Source of the DNA: Micromonospora pisi | GTDB taxonomy: Bacteria > Actinomycetota > Actinomycetes > Mycobacteriales > Micromonosporaceae | Direction: 5' to 3' | Length of the DNA stretch: 64,000 bases | Assembly: GCF_003633685.1 (NCBI RefSeq) | Contig: NZ_RBKT01000001.1 | Coordinates: 3,968,001-4,032,000 of the forward strand | Shown: positions 16,327-26,392 of the stretch, one piece after another | How the letters are laid out: each line of letters begins with the position of its first letter | Position numbering within the stretch: the stretch's first letter is position 1 | Notes under the pieces: generated by a model | The model's database searches: none | The model's input: only the letters and a program-made list of their open reading frames with translations | What the model was told of the DNA's origin: nothing | Position numbers and translations under genes: made by a program

Positions 16327-16866
16327 GGGGTAGACGCTAGCCGCCGGTGCCGGTACGCGCGTCGCCACATCCGCGCGGGTCCGCGTCATCGATCGCCTCG
16401 ACGCGCAGACGTACCTCCTCCGCACCGCGTTCCGCGCGCGGCCGGACGGTGGTTTCCTGCCGCGCGCGGCCGGGTGGCGCCTTCTGCGGTGCGCGGCCGG
16501 GCGCTCGGCGAAGCCCGGTGCCGGCCGTGGCGCGGATCACCGACCCGGCCGGCACCCAAGCCCGAAAAGGGGATGATTGGCGCAGATCTGGCCCGCTCAG
16601 TTGGCTGACCTTTTTCGGTGGTGGCGTCCAGCGGGGTCCCAATGGGACCATCGGCATCGGCATTGAGCTGCGGAAATAGCCTGGTAGCCTTGCCCGCTCC
16701 GGTTCACAACGAGTTGATCTCGATTAGGTAATGGCCGCATCACAAACGGCCGGTGAAAAAGATTTTTTCCACCGACTGCGAACCTTTCCGACCAGCTCAC
16801 CAATCAGGAGCGGTGAGGGGCGGCCGGTGGCGTCGCCCGAGGTAGGCAACGAGGGGACGCGGTGGA
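16327..16866. other. Intergenic region upstream of the ABC operon
   Basis: 540 bases between divergent genes, with no supported gene. A possible promoter for the ABC operon is TTCACA (16703-16708) and TAGGTA (16725-16730) with a 16-base spacer. A near-palindrome of CGGTG and CACCG flanking A and T runs lies at about 16752-16775. Confidence 0.4.
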
Positions 16867-19800
16867 ATGAGGCTGGTGCTACGGCGAGCCCGTGCGGTGA
16901 GAGGGCTGTTACTCGCCGCGACTGGGGCGACCTTGATCGCCGCCGCCCTGCTCACCGGCCTCGCCGGCTACAGCCAGCAGGTAGTGGAGACCGGCACCGC
17001 GAGTGCGATCGACTCGGCCAGTCCGCAGGAGCGGTCGCTGCTGGTCCGAGGCTCGACCGGTGGATCAGTCGAGGCACTACGGCAGCGGGACGCGGCACTC
17101 CGTAAGGAGGTCGACGGGGGCCTGAGCGGGTTACCCACGTCGGTCTCGGCCGCCGGATACGGCGCCGGGCGCCAACTCTCCGGTCGGGTCGGCAACGCGG
17201 TACCCGACGCCGACGGTGTCGTCTTCGCCTCGGTGGTGTTCCTCGACGACCTCGCCGAGCACGCCGAACTCAGCTCCGGCACGTGGCCACAACCGGGCCA
17301 CAGCCCGGTGCAGACCGTGCTCGGCGAGCGGATCGCCGAGATCCTCGGCGTGCAGGTCGGCGACCAGGTACCCGTCACCGACCGGGTCAGCGGAAAGACC
17401 AGCAACCTCTCGGTGGTCGGCATCTGGCACCCCCACGACCCGACGGCCAGCTACTGGCGGCTCTCGCCGGACGTGGCCGACGGACACGCGCCAGGGTCGT
17501 CCACGTACGGCCCGTTCGTTGTCGACCAGGCCGACTTCATGAACCACTTCATCACCAGCGCCAGCGCCGCCTGGCTGGTCGAACCCGACCTGACCAACGC
17601 GAGCGTGGCCCAACTGAGCCAGCTCGGCAACACGATTCCCCGGTTGACCAGCGAACTGCCGAAGGCCGCCGGACTCGGCACCTCCGGTGTCGCCACCACC
17701 TCCATCAACGCCCTGACCCAACGGCTCGAACGGGCCAACCTGGTCGGCCGATCCACCCTCGTCACCCCGATGCTGCTCGTCATCGTGCTCGGCGGCTACG
17801 CGTTGGTGCTGGTCGCCGCACTCCTGGTCGAGCAGCGCCGGGGCGAGAACTCGCTCCTGCAAGCCCGTGGGGCGGCCCGCAACCAGATCGCCGGCCTGGC
17901 CGTACGGGAAGCGACGCTGGTCGCCCTGCCGGCGGCACTGATCGCCCCGCTGCTGGCCACCGAGGGCCTGCACCTCGCCGACCGGATACCGCTGCTGGCC
18001 TCCGTGGGGCTGCACTTCGACACCCAGCCACGGCCGATGAGCTGGCTGGTCGCCGGGCTCGCCGCAGCCGGTTGCGTACTGGCCATCAGCGGTCCGTCGC
18101 TCCGCCGCAGCGGTACGTACGTCGCCGAACTGGCCAACCGTTCCCGACCGGGCCGGCGGGCCGCCGCCCAGCGGGCCGGCATCGACCTGGCCCTGGTCGC
18201 CCTCGCCGTACTCGGCTGGTTCCAGCTGCGCCAGTACTCCTCGCCCCTGTCCAGTGCCCGGTCCACCGGTCAGCTCGGCATCGACCCGCTGCTCGCGGCC
18301 ACCCCGACCCTGGGGGTGCTGGCCGGGGCGGTGCTCGCGCTGCGGGTGCTGCCACCGCTCACCCGGTTGGCGGAACGGTTCGTCGACCGCAAGCCCTGGA
18401 CCGCCACGATGTTCGGCACCTGGCAGGCCGGTCGGCGCCCGCACGCGGGGCCGGTTCTGCTGCTCGCCCTCGCGGTCGCGGTCAGCACCCTGGCCTGGTG
18501 CCTGGCCAGCACCTCCGAACGGTCCCTGGTCGACCAGGCCAACCACCAGGTCGGCGCCGACCTGCGGCTGGTCGAGACGACCGGGGTTCCCAATCCGGAA
18601 CGGGCGGCGGAACTCGCCGCGCTGCCCGGTGCCCGCACGGTGCTGCCGGCCTGGCGGGAGGGGCTCCAACTGGGTCCGGCAGCGGAGCCGGCATCGATGG
18701 TGGCGATCGACACCCTCGCCGGGGCCGACCTGATCCGGATGCGCGACGACCTGGTCGACGGTGGTTCCGCCGCCGACGCCCTGCGCGGACTCGGACGGCA
18801 GCGGGTGAACGCCCCGTACGCCGAACTGCCCGCAGGAGCCCGACAGCTCTCCGGCGTGATCAGCACCACCGTCAGTGGCCCGGACCTGGTCTCCGACCAG
18901 ATCCGGAGCGAAGCCGTTTTTGTCGGCCCGAACAGCAGTTTCGTGAAGGTGCCGATCGGCACCAGCCAGAACGGCAGGGCACTCCGGTTCACCATCGACC
19001 TGCCGGCCGGCGCGGCCCCGGCCCAGCTGGCCGGATTCACCAACGAAGGCACCGGTCAGAGCGGGATGGAGGTCGACTGGCTGCTGACCGAGCTGCGTGC
19101 CGGTGGCGGCGACACCGCCGCCCAGATCGACCTGCGCCCCGGCAACGAATGGCGGGTGGTGAACCCGTTCGGCCAGGAGGAAGCGGCCATCGCCGGTCCC
19201 GGCTCGCTCTCGACCAGCTATGTGTACAACGGTCCCTCGAACAGCACGGGTATCAGGTTGACGCAGATGGCGATCACCCGAGCCACCGGCGACCTGCCGG
19301 TTCCGGTGCTGGTCACCCCACCCGCACTCGCCGCGCTCCGGACCAAGGTCGGCGGAGAAATGACGATCCCGGTCGGCGCGACAAAGGCCAAAATCAAGAT
19401 CATCGGTACGGTGGAGTCGGTCCCCGGTGACACCGAGCCGGCCGCGATCCTCGCCGACCTGCCCTCGCTGAGCAACGTGTTCTTCCACGACAGCGGCGTC
19501 ATCCGGTCGCCGCAGGAGTGGTGGATCGCCACCGATCCCGGCCAGCAGGCGGCCACCGCGCTCGCGGCAGCCCAGCTGCGGGACCTGGTGGTGTTCGACC
19601 GCCAGGCGATCGCCGGCCAGCTCGACCCGTACGGGGTCGGCGCACGGGGCGCCCTCTTCGCCGCCGCGCTGGGCGCTCTGCTGCTCGCCGCGGTCGGCAT
19701 CGCCGTCGACGTGAGCGCGACCGCGCGTCGGCGGGCCAACGAGATGGCCGTACTCCACACCCTCGGCGCCGGGCACCGGCTGCTGGCCCGGTCGCTCATC

Positions 19801-20067
19801 GCCGAGCAGGCGTTCCTCTCCGGGATCGGCGTTCTCGTGGGACTCGGAGTCGGGGTGGCGGTGGCCGCCACCATGGCGCCGCTGGTGATCCTCACCCCGT
19901 CGGCGGGCCGACCGTCGCCGCTGCCACTGCTCGACGTGGACTGGCCGCCGGTGATCGGCACCACCCTCGGCCTGCTGCTGCTCGCGCTCCTGCTGAGCGG
20001 GCTGGTCGCCGCCACCATGCGGCAGCGCCTGGTCGCCGCCCAGCTCCGGATCGGCGACGACCGGTGA
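16867..20067 (+). CDS. FtsX-like ABC transporter permease, large
   Basis: 1066 residues. An N-terminal membrane helix (about 13-35) is followed by a large extracytoplasmic domain. A central FtsX core begins near 297 (LVTPMLLVIVLGGYALVLVA, then EQRRGENSLLQARGAAR), a second outside domain follows, and a C-terminal FtsX core starts near 928. This duplicated layout is known for MacB/FtsX-type systems in envelope export or lipoprotein handling. It is first of four overlapping genes; its stop overlaps a possible GTG start of the second permease. The substrate is unknown. Confidence 0.88.
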   Translation: MRLVLRRARAVRGLLLAATGATLIAAALLTGLAGYSQQVVETGTASAIDSASPQERSLLVRGSTGGSVEALRQRDAALRKEVDGGLSGLPTSVSAAGYGAGRQLSGRVGNAVPDADGVVFASVVFLDDLAEHAELSSGTWPQPGHSPVQTVLGERIAEILGVQVGDQVPVTDRVSGKTSNLSVVGIWHPHDPTASYWRLSPDVADGHAPGSSTYGPFVVDQADFMNHFITSASAAWLVEPDLTNASVAQLSQLGNTIPRLTSELPKAAGLGTSGVATTSINALTQRLERANLVGRSTLVTPMLLVIVLGGYALVLVAALLVEQRRGENSLLQARGAARNQIAGLAVREATLVALPAALIAPLLATEGLHLADRIPLLASVGLHFDTQPRPMSWLVAGLAAAGCVLAISGPSLRRSGTYVAELANRSRPGRRAAAQRAGIDLALVALAVLGWFQLRQYSSPLSSARSTGQLGIDPLLAATPTLGVLAGAVLALRVLPPLTRLAERFVDRKPWTATMFGTWQAGRRPHAGPVLLLALAVAVSTLAWCLASTSERSLVDQANHQVGADLRLVETTGVPNPERAAELAALPGARTVLPAWREGLQLGPAAEPASMVAIDTLAGADLIRMRDDLVDGGSAADALRGLGRQRVNAPYAELPAGARQLSGVISTTVSGPDLVSDQIRSEAVFVGPNSSFVKVPIGTSQNGRALRFTIDLPAGAAPAQLAGFTNEGTGQSGMEVDWLLTELRAGGGDTAAQIDLRPGNEWRVVNPFGQEEAAIAGPGSLSTSYVYNGPSNSTGIRLTQMAITRATGDLPVPVLVTPPALAALRTKVGGEMTIPVGATKAKIKIIGTVESVPGDTEPAAILADLPSLSNVFFHDSGVIRSPQEWWIATDPGQQAATALAAAQLRDLVVFDRQAIAGQLDPYGVGARGALFAAALGALLLAAVGIAVDVSATARRRANEMAVLHTLGAGHRLLARSLIAEQAFLSGIGVLVGLGVGVAVAATMAPLVILTPSAGRPSPLPLLDVDWPPVIGTTLGLLLLALLLSGLVAATMRQRLVAAQLRIGDDR

Positions 20068-20150
20068 GCCACGGGACAGCACGAGCGGTGGACGACACCA
20101 CACCGGATCAGGGCACGGGAAACGGACCGGCGAACCCGAGGAAGAGATCG

Positions 20151-22871
20151 ATGAAACTCACCAGGTCCGGGCCGGTACGCCGGCTGCGCGCCTTCGCCGG
20201 CCAGGTCGGTCTCCTTGCCGTACTCGGGCTGCTGGCTGCCGCCCTGCTCACCGGCGCACCACGACTCGCGAACGAGTACGCCGACCGGGGCCTGGCCGCC
20301 GACGTGGCGACGCTGCCGCCTCTCGTGCGGGACATCTCAATGCCGATGGTCGTCGAACCCGACAACACCGCGCAGGCCAGCGCGGGGGTCGAGACGCTCG
20401 ACAGGTACCGCGACCGGCTGCCGAACCCGCTGCCGGGGCTGATCGAGGACGGGTGGTATTCGGCCACTGTCGGCCCGAACGGCGTACGCGCCTCCGGCGA
20501 CTTCATTCCGCTCAACGGGGATGCCAAGCCGGGCATGGGCCTACGGGCCCAGACCGGGCTCCAGGAGGCGGTCCGGATGGTCGACGGCGGTTGGCCTGCC
20601 GCCACCGGACGGGCTCCCGGTGGCGGGATCGCGATCACCGTGTCGCAGCTGACCGCGGACGTGTTGTCGCTCCGGGTCGGCAGCCGGTTCACGGTCGAGG
20701 GCCTCGGCGGGAAACCGACCGACGTCGAGCTGGTCGGGATCTTCGAGCCGCTGGACCCGACCGCGCCGATCTGGAACGGCATGCGGCTGGCGGTGGAGCC
20801 GCTGGTGCCGCTGCTCGACGGTGACCCGTTCAACACGATGGCGGTGACCAACTGGGCCGGGATGGACTTGGCCCGCTGGAACGTGGGCGGGCTCGTCTAC
20901 GACTGGTACTACCGGGTCGACGAGAAGCGGCTGGATGCCGGCGGGATCGAACCGGTGATCACCGCCCTGACCCAGCTGAAGCAGACCCCTCCGGTGGCGG
21001 AGAGCAAGGCGATCACCTCGCTGGACACCGCACTGGCCAAGATCGGGCAGCGGTTGGCCTCCGTACGGGCGCTGCTGGCGGTCGTACAGACCGGGGTACT
21101 CGCGAGCCTGATCGGCCTGATCCTGCTCGCCGCCCGGCTGTCGTTGGAGCGGCGTCGCGAGGAACTGGCCCTGCTCCGCGCCCGAGGTGCCTCGACGCGG
21201 ACGATCGGTGCGCGGGTCCTGGCCGAGTCGGTGCTGGTCCAGCCGTTGGCGGTGCTCGTGGGCTGGCTGGTCGGCACCCTGGTGCCCGGTCGCCCGGCGG
21301 CGACGGAGTGGCTGGTCCCCGTACTCGCGGTGATCACCACGGGTTCCGTCGCGGTGCTGGCGATGTCGAGCCAGCGTCAGGTGACGTTCGTGGTACGCCG
21401 ACAGGACCTGATCCGGCAGCGGCCGTCGGCCCGGCGGCTCACGGCCGAGATCAGCGTGCTCGCGGTGGCGGCGCTCGGGGTGTTCCTGCTGCGGCGGCGC
21501 GGGCTCGCGTCGAGCGGTGGGGTGGACCCGTACCTGGTCTCGGTGCCGGTGCTGCTTGCCGTCGGCACCGCACTGATCGCGCTCCGGGTGCTGCCCTGGC
21601 CGCTGCGGATGATCGGGCAGGTCGCCACGCGGGCCCGGGGGGCGGTGCTCTTCCTCGGGCTGGCGCGGGCCGGCCGGGGCGCGCCGGTGACCATCGGCCC
21701 GCTCGCCGTACTGGTCGTCGCGATCACCACGGGGGTGTTCAGCGGCGTGGTCGCGGACACCATCTCCACCGCCCGGGACGAGGCCACCGACCAGGTGATG
21801 CCGGCCGACGCCACCGTCACCGGGGTCACCTTCGCGCCGACCACGACCGACCGGATCAGCGCCCTGCCCGGAGTGGCTGCGGTGGTCCCTGTGTCGCTGG
21901 AGAACTCCCGGCAACTGCGGTCGGGGCCCGGCGCCGGGGACCGCGAACTCGGTCAGGCCCAGGTGGTGGTCGTGGACGTACCGAAGTTCGTGGAGGTGAT
22001 GCGGCGCAGCGGCCTCCCCACGGATGGGGTGCCGGCGGCGCTGCGTCAGGCGACCCGGGGTGACGGCCCGGTGCCGGCGCTGGTCTCGCCTGCGGTCGCG
22101 GCGCAGGTCGGCAAGGGCGCGGTGGCGAACGTGCAGGGCCGGCAGTACGCGTTCACCACGAGCACGGTCGCGCCGACCTTTCCCGGCCTGGAACTCGACG
22201 TCGAACGCTTCGTCGTGCTGCCCTGGCAGGCGCTGCCGGTGCCGGACTTCAAACCGGTGCTGCCGAACCGGTTCCTGCTCGCCGGGCATGGCTACGACCG
22301 GACGGCACTGCTCCGGACCGCCGACGACGGGCAGCGCGAGTGGCGCGAGGGGGTGACGGGCAAGTCCGCCGCCGGGACCACCGTCCCGGCGGAGCTGGTC
22401 ACCAGGACCGACTACCGGCGCTCGCTGGACCAGACCGGCGGTAACGAACTGCTCAGCCTGACGTTCGCGATCGGCGCGGCGGGGGCGACCGGCCTGGCAC
22501 TGCTCGCGGTCGGCTTCGCGGTCGTCGCCGAGGCGCGTACCCGGGGCAAGGTGCTGTCCCGGCTGCGCACGATGGGTCTCTCCGGCCGGCAGGGACGGCA
22601 ACTGCTGGTGTACGAGCTGCTTCCGCTGGTCGGCGCCGCGGTGGTTGCCGGCGGCGTGGTCGGGGCGGTGCTGCCGGGCCTGCTCGGACCGGCGCTGAAC
22701 CTCTCCACCTTCACTGCCGGGGTGGCTGCCCGGACCCACCTCGATCCGCTGCTGGTGGGTGGGGTGCTGCTACTGGTGGTGGTCGGTCTGGCCGCCGCGC
22801 TCGCGATCGAAAACCTGATCAACCGACGGATGCGCCTCGGCGAGGTGCTCCGGCTCGGAGAGGAGAACTGA
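20151..22871 (+). CDS. FtsX-like ABC transporter permease, second
   Basis: 906 residues from ATG 20151 (MKLTRSGPVRRLRAF), which has a GAGGAAGAG ribosome site. An in-frame GTG at 20064 would overlap the previous stop (GTGA) and add 29 polar residues. The layout matches the first permease: an N-terminal helix, an outside domain, an FtsX core near 307 (RREELALLRARGAST), a second outside domain and a C-terminal core. The two permeases are probably diverged paralogs forming a heterodimer served by the next two ATPases. Confidence 0.87.
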   Translation: MKLTRSGPVRRLRAFAGQVGLLAVLGLLAAALLTGAPRLANEYADRGLAADVATLPPLVRDISMPMVVEPDNTAQASAGVETLDRYRDRLPNPLPGLIEDGWYSATVGPNGVRASGDFIPLNGDAKPGMGLRAQTGLQEAVRMVDGGWPAATGRAPGGGIAITVSQLTADVLSLRVGSRFTVEGLGGKPTDVELVGIFEPLDPTAPIWNGMRLAVEPLVPLLDGDPFNTMAVTNWAGMDLARWNVGGLVYDWYYRVDEKRLDAGGIEPVITALTQLKQTPPVAESKAITSLDTALAKIGQRLASVRALLAVVQTGVLASLIGLILLAARLSLERRREELALLRARGASTRTIGARVLAESVLVQPLAVLVGWLVGTLVPGRPAATEWLVPVLAVITTGSVAVLAMSSQRQVTFVVRRQDLIRQRPSARRLTAEISVLAVAALGVFLLRRRGLASSGGVDPYLVSVPVLLAVGTALIALRVLPWPLRMIGQVATRARGAVLFLGLARAGRGAPVTIGPLAVLVVAITTGVFSGVVADTISTARDEATDQVMPADATVTGVTFAPTTTDRISALPGVAAVVPVSLENSRQLRSGPGAGDRELGQAQVVVVDVPKFVEVMRRSGLPTDGVPAALRQATRGDGPVPALVSPAVAAQVGKGAVANVQGRQYAFTTSTVAPTFPGLELDVERFVVLPWQALPVPDFKPVLPNRFLLAGHGYDRTALLRTADDGQREWREGVTGKSAAGTTVPAELVTRTDYRRSLDQTGGNELLSLTFAIGAAGATGLALLAVGFAVVAEARTRGKVLSRLRTMGLSGRQGRQLLVYELLPLVGAAVVAGGVVGAVLPGLLGPALNLSTFTAGVAARTHLDPLLVGGVLLLVVVGLAAALAIENLINRRMRLGEVLRLGEEN

Positions 22872-23854
22872 TGACCGCTGCCCTGACCACTGCCGTACCC
22901 GATCTCGCGGCGTTGCAGCGCCGCGCCGCTGAGCGTGCGGCGGAGCGGGCCGGCGGCAACGACCGCCTCCGTGGACACATCGTCTGTGACGGCCTGGTCC
23001 GCATCTTCAAGACCGAGGGCGTCGAGGTGGTGGCGCTTCAGGGGCTGGACCTGGTGATCGACCGTGGCGAGCTGATCGCCATCGTCGGCGCCTCCGGCTC
23101 CGGCAAGTCCACCGTGTTGAACATCCTCTCCGGGTTGGACGTGCCGACCGCGGGCATTGCCCGGGTGGCCGGTTTCGACCTGCTGACCATGTCCGCGAAG
23201 CAGCGGCTGCGCTACCGCCGCAGCACGGTCGGTTTTGTCTGGCAGCAGACCGGACGGAACCTGCTGCCGTACCTGACCGCGCGGGAGAACGTGGAGCTGC
23301 CGATGCGGCTGGCCCGGCGTACGTCGGCGCGGGCGGCGCGGAAGCGGGCGTCGGAGCTGCTGGAGATGGCCGGGGTCGGCTACTGCGCGGACCGGCGGCC
23401 GGGCCAGATGAGCGGCGGTGAACAGCAGCGGTGCGCGGTGGCGGTGGCTGTCGCGAACGATCCCGAGGTGCTCTTCGCCGACGAGCCCACCGGCGAGTTG
23501 GACGAGGCGACGGCGGCTGACGTCTTCGAGGCGCTGCGTGCGATCAACGCCGAGTTGGGCGTCACGGTGGTGGTGGTGACGCACGACCACAACGTGGCGA
23601 CCCAGGTCCGCCGGACGGTCGCGATCCGTGACGGGCGGACCGCGTCGGAGGTACGGCGGTCGGCCCGGATCGGCGAGGACGGGCTGGAGGAGTTGGTGAC
23701 CGAGGAGTACGCGGTGCTGGACCGGGCCGGCCGGATGCAGCTGCCGGCGGCCTTCGTGGACGCGTTGGCCCTGCGGGACCGGGTGAAGCTGAATCTGGAG
23801 TTGGACCACGTCGAGGTCCGCTCCGGTGACGAACCTCAGAGGGAGCAGTTGTGA
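22871..23854 (+). CDS. ABC transporter ATP-binding protein (MacB/LolD type)
   Basis: 327 residues. Walker A GASGSGKS is at 74-81, the Q-loop region is WQQTGRNLLPYLT, the signature MSGGEQQR is at 180-187 and Walker B LFADEPTGELD begins at 201. It has about 40 extra residues at the N-terminus and about 75 at the C-terminus relative to a minimal LolD-type ATPase; the latter may bind the partner ATPase or a regulator. The ATG overlaps the permease stop (TGATG). Confidence 0.92.
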   Translation: MTAALTTAVPDLAALQRRAAERAAERAGGNDRLRGHIVCDGLVRIFKTEGVEVVALQGLDLVIDRGELIAIVGASGSGKSTVLNILSGLDVPTAGIARVAGFDLLTMSAKQRLRYRRSTVGFVWQQTGRNLLPYLTARENVELPMRLARRTSARAARKRASELLEMAGVGYCADRRPGQMSGGEQQRCAVAVAVANDPEVLFADEPTGELDEATAADVFEALRAINAELGVTVVVVTHDHNVATQVRRTVAIRDGRTASEVRRSARIGEDGLEELVTEEYAVLDRAGRMQLPAAFVDALALRDRVKLNLELDHVEVRSGDEPQREQL

Positions 23855-24555
23855 GCGGGGACCTGGTACGGGTGGAGGGCGTCAGCCGGGACTACGGTTC
23901 CGGCGACCGGGTGGTGCACGCCCTGCGGCAGGTGTCGTTCCGCGCCGGGCAGGGTGAGCTGCTCGCGGTCCGGGGTCGTTCGGGCGCGGGCAAGACCACC
24001 CTGCTCAACCTGATCGGCGGCCTGGACCGGCCGACCACCGGCCAGATCTTCGTGGCTGGTCGGGAGGTGACGGCGGCCGGGGAGAAGGACCTGCTGACAC
24101 TGCGCCGGGACACGATGGGGTTCGTGTTCCAGTCGTTCGGGCTGATCCCGATCCTCTCCGCGGCGGAGAACGTCGGGGTGCCGCTGCGGCTGGCGAAGGT
24201 GCCGGCGGCGGAGCGGGAGCAGCGGGTGGCGATGCTGCTGGAGCTGGTCGGGTTGGGCGGGCACGCGGGCCAGCGCCCGTACGAGCTCTCCGGCGGGCAG
24301 CAGCAGCGGGTGGCGCTGGCGCGGGCGTTGGCGAACGATCCGCCGCTGCTGATCGCTGACGAGCCGACCGGGCAGCTGGACTCGGAGACCGGGCGGGCGA
24401 TGATGGATCTGCTCCAGGCGCTGGTCCGGTCCCGTGGGATGACGGCGCTGGTGGCCACCCACGATCCGACCCTGATCAAGTTGGCCGACCGGGTGTTGGT
24501 GCTGCGGGACGGCCAGTTGGTCGAGGAGGATCGGCTGGCGGTGGCGGCTGGCTGA
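23851..24555 (+). CDS. ABC transporter ATP-binding protein (MacB/LolD type), second
   Basis: 234 residues, the usual length. Walker A GRSGAGKT is at 42-49, the signature LSGGQQQR at 146-153, and Walker B LLIADEPTGQLD follows. GTG 23851 overlaps the preceding stop by four bases. It is the last gene of the four-gene ABC operon. The presence of two different ATPases suggests a heterodimeric motor. Confidence 0.92.
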   Translation: MSGDLVRVEGVSRDYGSGDRVVHALRQVSFRAGQGELLAVRGRSGAGKTTLLNLIGGLDRPTTGQIFVAGREVTAAGEKDLLTLRRDTMGFVFQSFGLIPILSAAENVGVPLRLAKVPAAEREQRVAMLLELVGLGGHAGQRPYELSGGQQQRVALARALANDPPLLIADEPTGQLDSETGRAMMDLLQALVRSRGMTALVATHDPTLIKLADRVLVLRDGQLVEEDRLAVAAG

Positions 24556-24590
24556 CCGCCGGCCGCGCGGGTGGGCGCGGCAGGCACGAA

Positions 24591-24636
24591 TCAGGGGCGG
24601 CAGAGGTACGGTTTCCCGTATCTCTGCCGCCCCTGA
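24591..24636. terminator. Bidirectional terminator hairpin
   Basis: Arms TCAGGGGCGGCAGAG (24591-24605) and CTCTGCCGCCCCTGA (24622-24636) form a perfect 15-bp stem. It lies between the convergent ABC operon and bldC. No T run follows in either direction. Confidence 0.65.
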
Positions 24637-24665
24637 GACGATTCGCGGCCAGCCCCGGTTCGGGG

Positions 24666-24875
24666 TCAGTCGCCTTGACGCTGCTGGGGAATCTGCCCCT
24701 GCAGCAGGGCGCGAACCTCCGACTCGCGGTAACGCCGGTGGCCACCCAACGTTCGGATTGCGCTGAGCTTGCCCGCCTTCGCCCACCGGGTCACGGTTTT
24801 CGGGTCGACACGGAACATCGACGCCACCTCGGCCGGCGTGAGTAGCGGCTCTGGTTCGTGCGTACGCGATGCCAT
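24666..24875 (-). CDS. bldC: Developmental regulator BldC
   Basis: 69 residues, MerR-type HTH only: LLTPAEVASMFRVDPKTVTR then WAKAGKLSAIRTLGGHRRYR. Length and sequence match actinomycete BldC, which in Streptomyces delays development by repressing sporulation genes and binds cooperatively to direct repeats. A long AT-richer region lies upstream. Confidence 0.93.
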   Translation of the reverse strand: MASRTHEPEPLLTPAEVASMFRVDPKTVTRWAKAGKLSAIRTLGGHRRYRESEVRALLQGQIPQQRQGD

Positions 24876-25345
24876 CGGTCACTCCTCCACAGGTGCCTAT
24901 AGACATCGGCCGGGGTCCCGCCGGCCGACGCGTCTCCCATGGTCCGGCTAGTCCCCGATGTCCGACATGGGCCGAACGGCCGAACGTCCCTGGATGGACG
25001 GATGAACAATGACCGATTTATACAACTTTTCTATACTGAAACCTGTCTTATTCGGGCGCGTTGTGGCCCATCGTAACCCCAAGATTACGAGACAACCTCG
25101 CGTTGGAAACGCTCCACACCCCTTTGACCAGGGAAAACGCGATCATGAAGAGTGACCCCCCATTCAGCAAGATCGACTCGATCGGGGATGGGGGATTCAC
25201 GTTTCGATCCCCTAATCAATCCCCTAGTCGGTCACCAGCTGATCACTCTTCGAACCGGTCGGACGGTGCCGGTCGGCCCGATGGGACGACTCAGATCGGA
25301 CCGATCAGACAACACCGGTACGGCCCCCGCGCGAGGCCGCCGGAG
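24876..25345. other. Intergenic region upstream of bldC
   Basis: 470 bases with no supported gene. The part at about 25010-25050 is notably AT-rich for this genome (several TATA-like tracts) and probably holds the bldC promoter on the minus strand; I cannot define its hexamers with confidence. Confidence 0.35.
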
Positions 25346-26185
25346 CTAGTTGCAACGCTCCAGCAACTGCACCGCGCGCCAGCGGGCCACCAGCTTCTCG
25401 TACGCCTCGGTGGCCGCCTCGGCGTCGCCCCGGGACAGTCCCGCGAGACCCTCGGCGACCAGCGCCGGCGAGTCGTCGTCGGCCAGCGCCTCGTCCGGCA
25501 GCAACTGCACCAGGCCGCCGTAGTCCAACTCCACCACGGACCGGGGGTGGAACTCCTCCAGCCAGCGGGCACCCTCTTCGACCGCCTCGGTGATCGGCGC
25601 GTCCCCCACCGACTTGCGCAGCACCGCCAGGCCCCGCGACGCCCGCCGCCGGGCCTTGGAGATCTCGGTCCGGTAGCGCAGCACCCGCCGCTCCGGCCGT
25701 ACGGTCAGCTCCCGCTCGGCCGGGTCGACGAAGACGAACCAGCGCAGCGGGACACCCCAGGTGGCGATCTGCTCGTGCAGCCGGGGCACCCCGTGCTCCA
25801 GCACCCGGGCCCCGCTGCGGAAGTCCTCCACGACCGCCTTCGCCTGCCCGGCGAGGATCGGCGGGACAAACGCGTCGGCGAGCACCGGCGGCACCCCGTC
25901 ACGGGCGCTCAGCGCCGCCTCGGCGACCCGGACCCGCAGGTTCCACGGACAGACCAGCAGGGTGTCGTCGGCCTCCAGCACGTACGCCTCGTCCGGCAGG
26001 TCGGGCAGCCGGGTCCAGCCGGCACCGAGGGCCTCGATCACCGCCGTACGCTGCCGACCGGGCCCCTCCAGCGGGGCCACCGCCCGGCCCTCCTTGACGT
26101 ACCGGCGCCAAAAGATCTGGCGGTCCCGGTCGAAGGCGGTCAGCGGCTCATACACCCGCAGGTAGGAAGCGAAGAGCGACGGCAC
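25346..26185 (-). CDS. Conserved hypothetical protein
   Basis: 279 residues from GTG 26185, supported by a GGGAGGA ribosome site. It begins VPSLFASYLRVYEPLTAFDR. No signal peptide, membrane segment or known catalytic motif is visible. The pattern looks conserved in actinomycetes, but I cannot name a function. It is divergent from valine dehydrogenase. Confidence 0.75.
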   Translation of the reverse strand: MPSLFASYLRVYEPLTAFDRDRQIFWRRYVKEGRAVAPLEGPGRQRTAVIEALGAGWTRLPDLPDEAYVLEADDTLLVCPWNLRVRVAEAALSARDGVPPVLADAFVPPILAGQAKAVVEDFRSGARVLEHGVPRLHEQIATWGVPLRWFVFVDPAERELTVRPERRVLRYRTEISKARRRASRGLAVLRKSVGDAPITEAVEEGARWLEEFHPRSVVELDYGGLVQLLPDEALADDDSPALVAEGLAGLSRGDAEAATEAYEKLVARWRAVQLLERCN

Positions 26186-26392
26186 GCGGCGATCCTCCCA
26201 TGAAACCGGACTTCCCTGCCGCCGACGGCGCCGATCACCGCCCACCGCCCCGCCAGTTGGGACAGGTCGTCCCCCGGTCGGTCCCGCTGCGGTGCGACGG
26301 CCGATATTAGGCTCGACAGCACCGGCGTCACCCCGCCGGCCACCGGAGAGGTCCGCGTCCCACAAAGACGCACACCGACATCAGGAGCAGTC

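Noticed and set aside
17131-20103. A 990-codon open frame antisense to the first FtsX permease
   Set aside because: It has no family resemblance, is Arg/Gly/His-rich as expected from the complement of GC-rich codons, and lies fully opposite a gene with clear motifs.
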